Source: Gryllus longicercus (taxonomy: Eukaryota > Arthropoda > Insecta > Orthoptera > Gryllidae). Taken from it: 64,000 bases of DNA. Of the stretch, positions 63,753-64,000 are shown piece by piece. The position numbers and the translations under genes were made by a program. Location of the stretch: NCBI GenBank assembly GCA_038098605.1, contig JAZDUA010000006.1, positions 4,070,501-4,134,500 of the forward strand. Direction: 5' to 3'. A model generated the notes under the pieces. That model was not told the origin of the DNA, made no database searches, and saw only the letters and a program-made list of their open reading frames with translations. The stretch's first letter is position 1, and every line of letters begins with the position of its first letter.

Positions 63753-64000
63753 CGCAGTCCAGTCACATTAATGTTACCACCCGTCAAAATCCTGAATAAG
63801 CCCCTTTTGCAGCACTGACCGCCGTAGACGTGCAGGAAGTGAGTCATTTAGGTTCTAGATGGAGGTGGGATGGCTGATAGTGATGTGGGGCCATGCCGAC
63901 TCTAGTGCCGTGGCCCGCTGTGCTAAGTCCCTCGGTTGCGGATGCATGGCGCGAGCATCCCAATCGAGGTGGTCCCACAGATTCTCGATTGGGTTTAAAT
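63753..64000 (-). mobile_element. Tc1/mariner element, terminal part, cut by window end
   Basis: The left end starts CGCAGTCCAGTCACATTAAT after a TA (63751-63752), as expected for a Tc1-type TIR at a TA target. The minus strand encodes the transposase C-terminus, including LNPIENLWDHLDWDAR with the last catalytic acidic residue in the NPIENLWD box, then ATALESAWPHI and LPARL-like sequence. Stops are present (after HPTSI), so this copy is inactive. Confidence 0.8.

Noticed and set aside
1..64000. CRISPR arrays, operons or prokaryotic defence systems
   Set aside because: The window is clearly intron-bearing eukaryotic DNA. The only regular array (44758-45063) is a minisatellite without spacers.

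Overview
The window is eukaryotic nuclear DNA, most likely from an insect. It is AT-rich with long introns, GT-AG splice sites and many transposable elements. The three host genes point to an arthropod: a HYDIN orthologue, a slowmo (PRELI-domain) orthologue, and an ionotropic-receptor-like gene of the insect chemosensory type. The species cannot be named from the sequence. The intron sizes and repeat mix suggest a large-genome, perhaps hemimetabolous, insect. Exon edges were set by hand from splice signals, reading-phase continuity and remembered family alignments.

Layout. 1-5310: an unclassified AT-rich repeat, an R1-clade LINE whose reverse-transcriptase core is deleted, a (TAA)n tract and the 5'-truncated tail of a second LINE. 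5375-23462, minus strand: the N-terminal ~1,170 codons of HYDIN in 20 exons (19 strong, one probable). The gene runs off the left edge. Its introns hold a decayed endonuclease/RT LINE, a hAT-type MITE with target-site duplication, and a LINE copy with a 405-codon open RT fragment. 23463-24527: a ~1 kb divergent intergenic region. 24528-45335, plus strand: the complete slowmo/PRELID3-like CDS in five exons (233 aa). Its 14.8-kb intron 2 holds GC-rich islands and tRNA-derived SINE-like pieces. Its intron 4 holds a 43-bp-arm hairpin and an 18-unit, 17-bp minisatellite next to the splice acceptor. 45336-~47070: slowmo 3'UTR. 47308-52202: a full-length Ty1/copia element with 268-bp LTRs and an intact 1,399-aa polyprotein. 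52203-56278: repeat copies and a 160-bp tandem duplication. 56279-62560, plus strand: two exons of an ionotropic-receptor-like gene that continues to the right, with a hAT MITE in its intron. 62575-64000: a dispersed repeat shared with 33.8-34.3 kb, and the terminal part of a Tc1/mariner element cut by the window end.

Functional picture. HYDIN is an axonemal central-pair protein and slowmo is a mitochondrial intermembrane-space lipid-transfer protein. They are head to head and may share regulatory DNA, but nothing links their biochemistry. The receptor gene is independent. No new enzymatic or defence system is visible. The most interesting items are the divergent promoter, the 11-residue repeats at the slowmo C-terminus, the branch-point-like minisatellite, the CpG-decay asymmetry of the copia LTRs, and the tandem duplication that creates a paired GATA motif.
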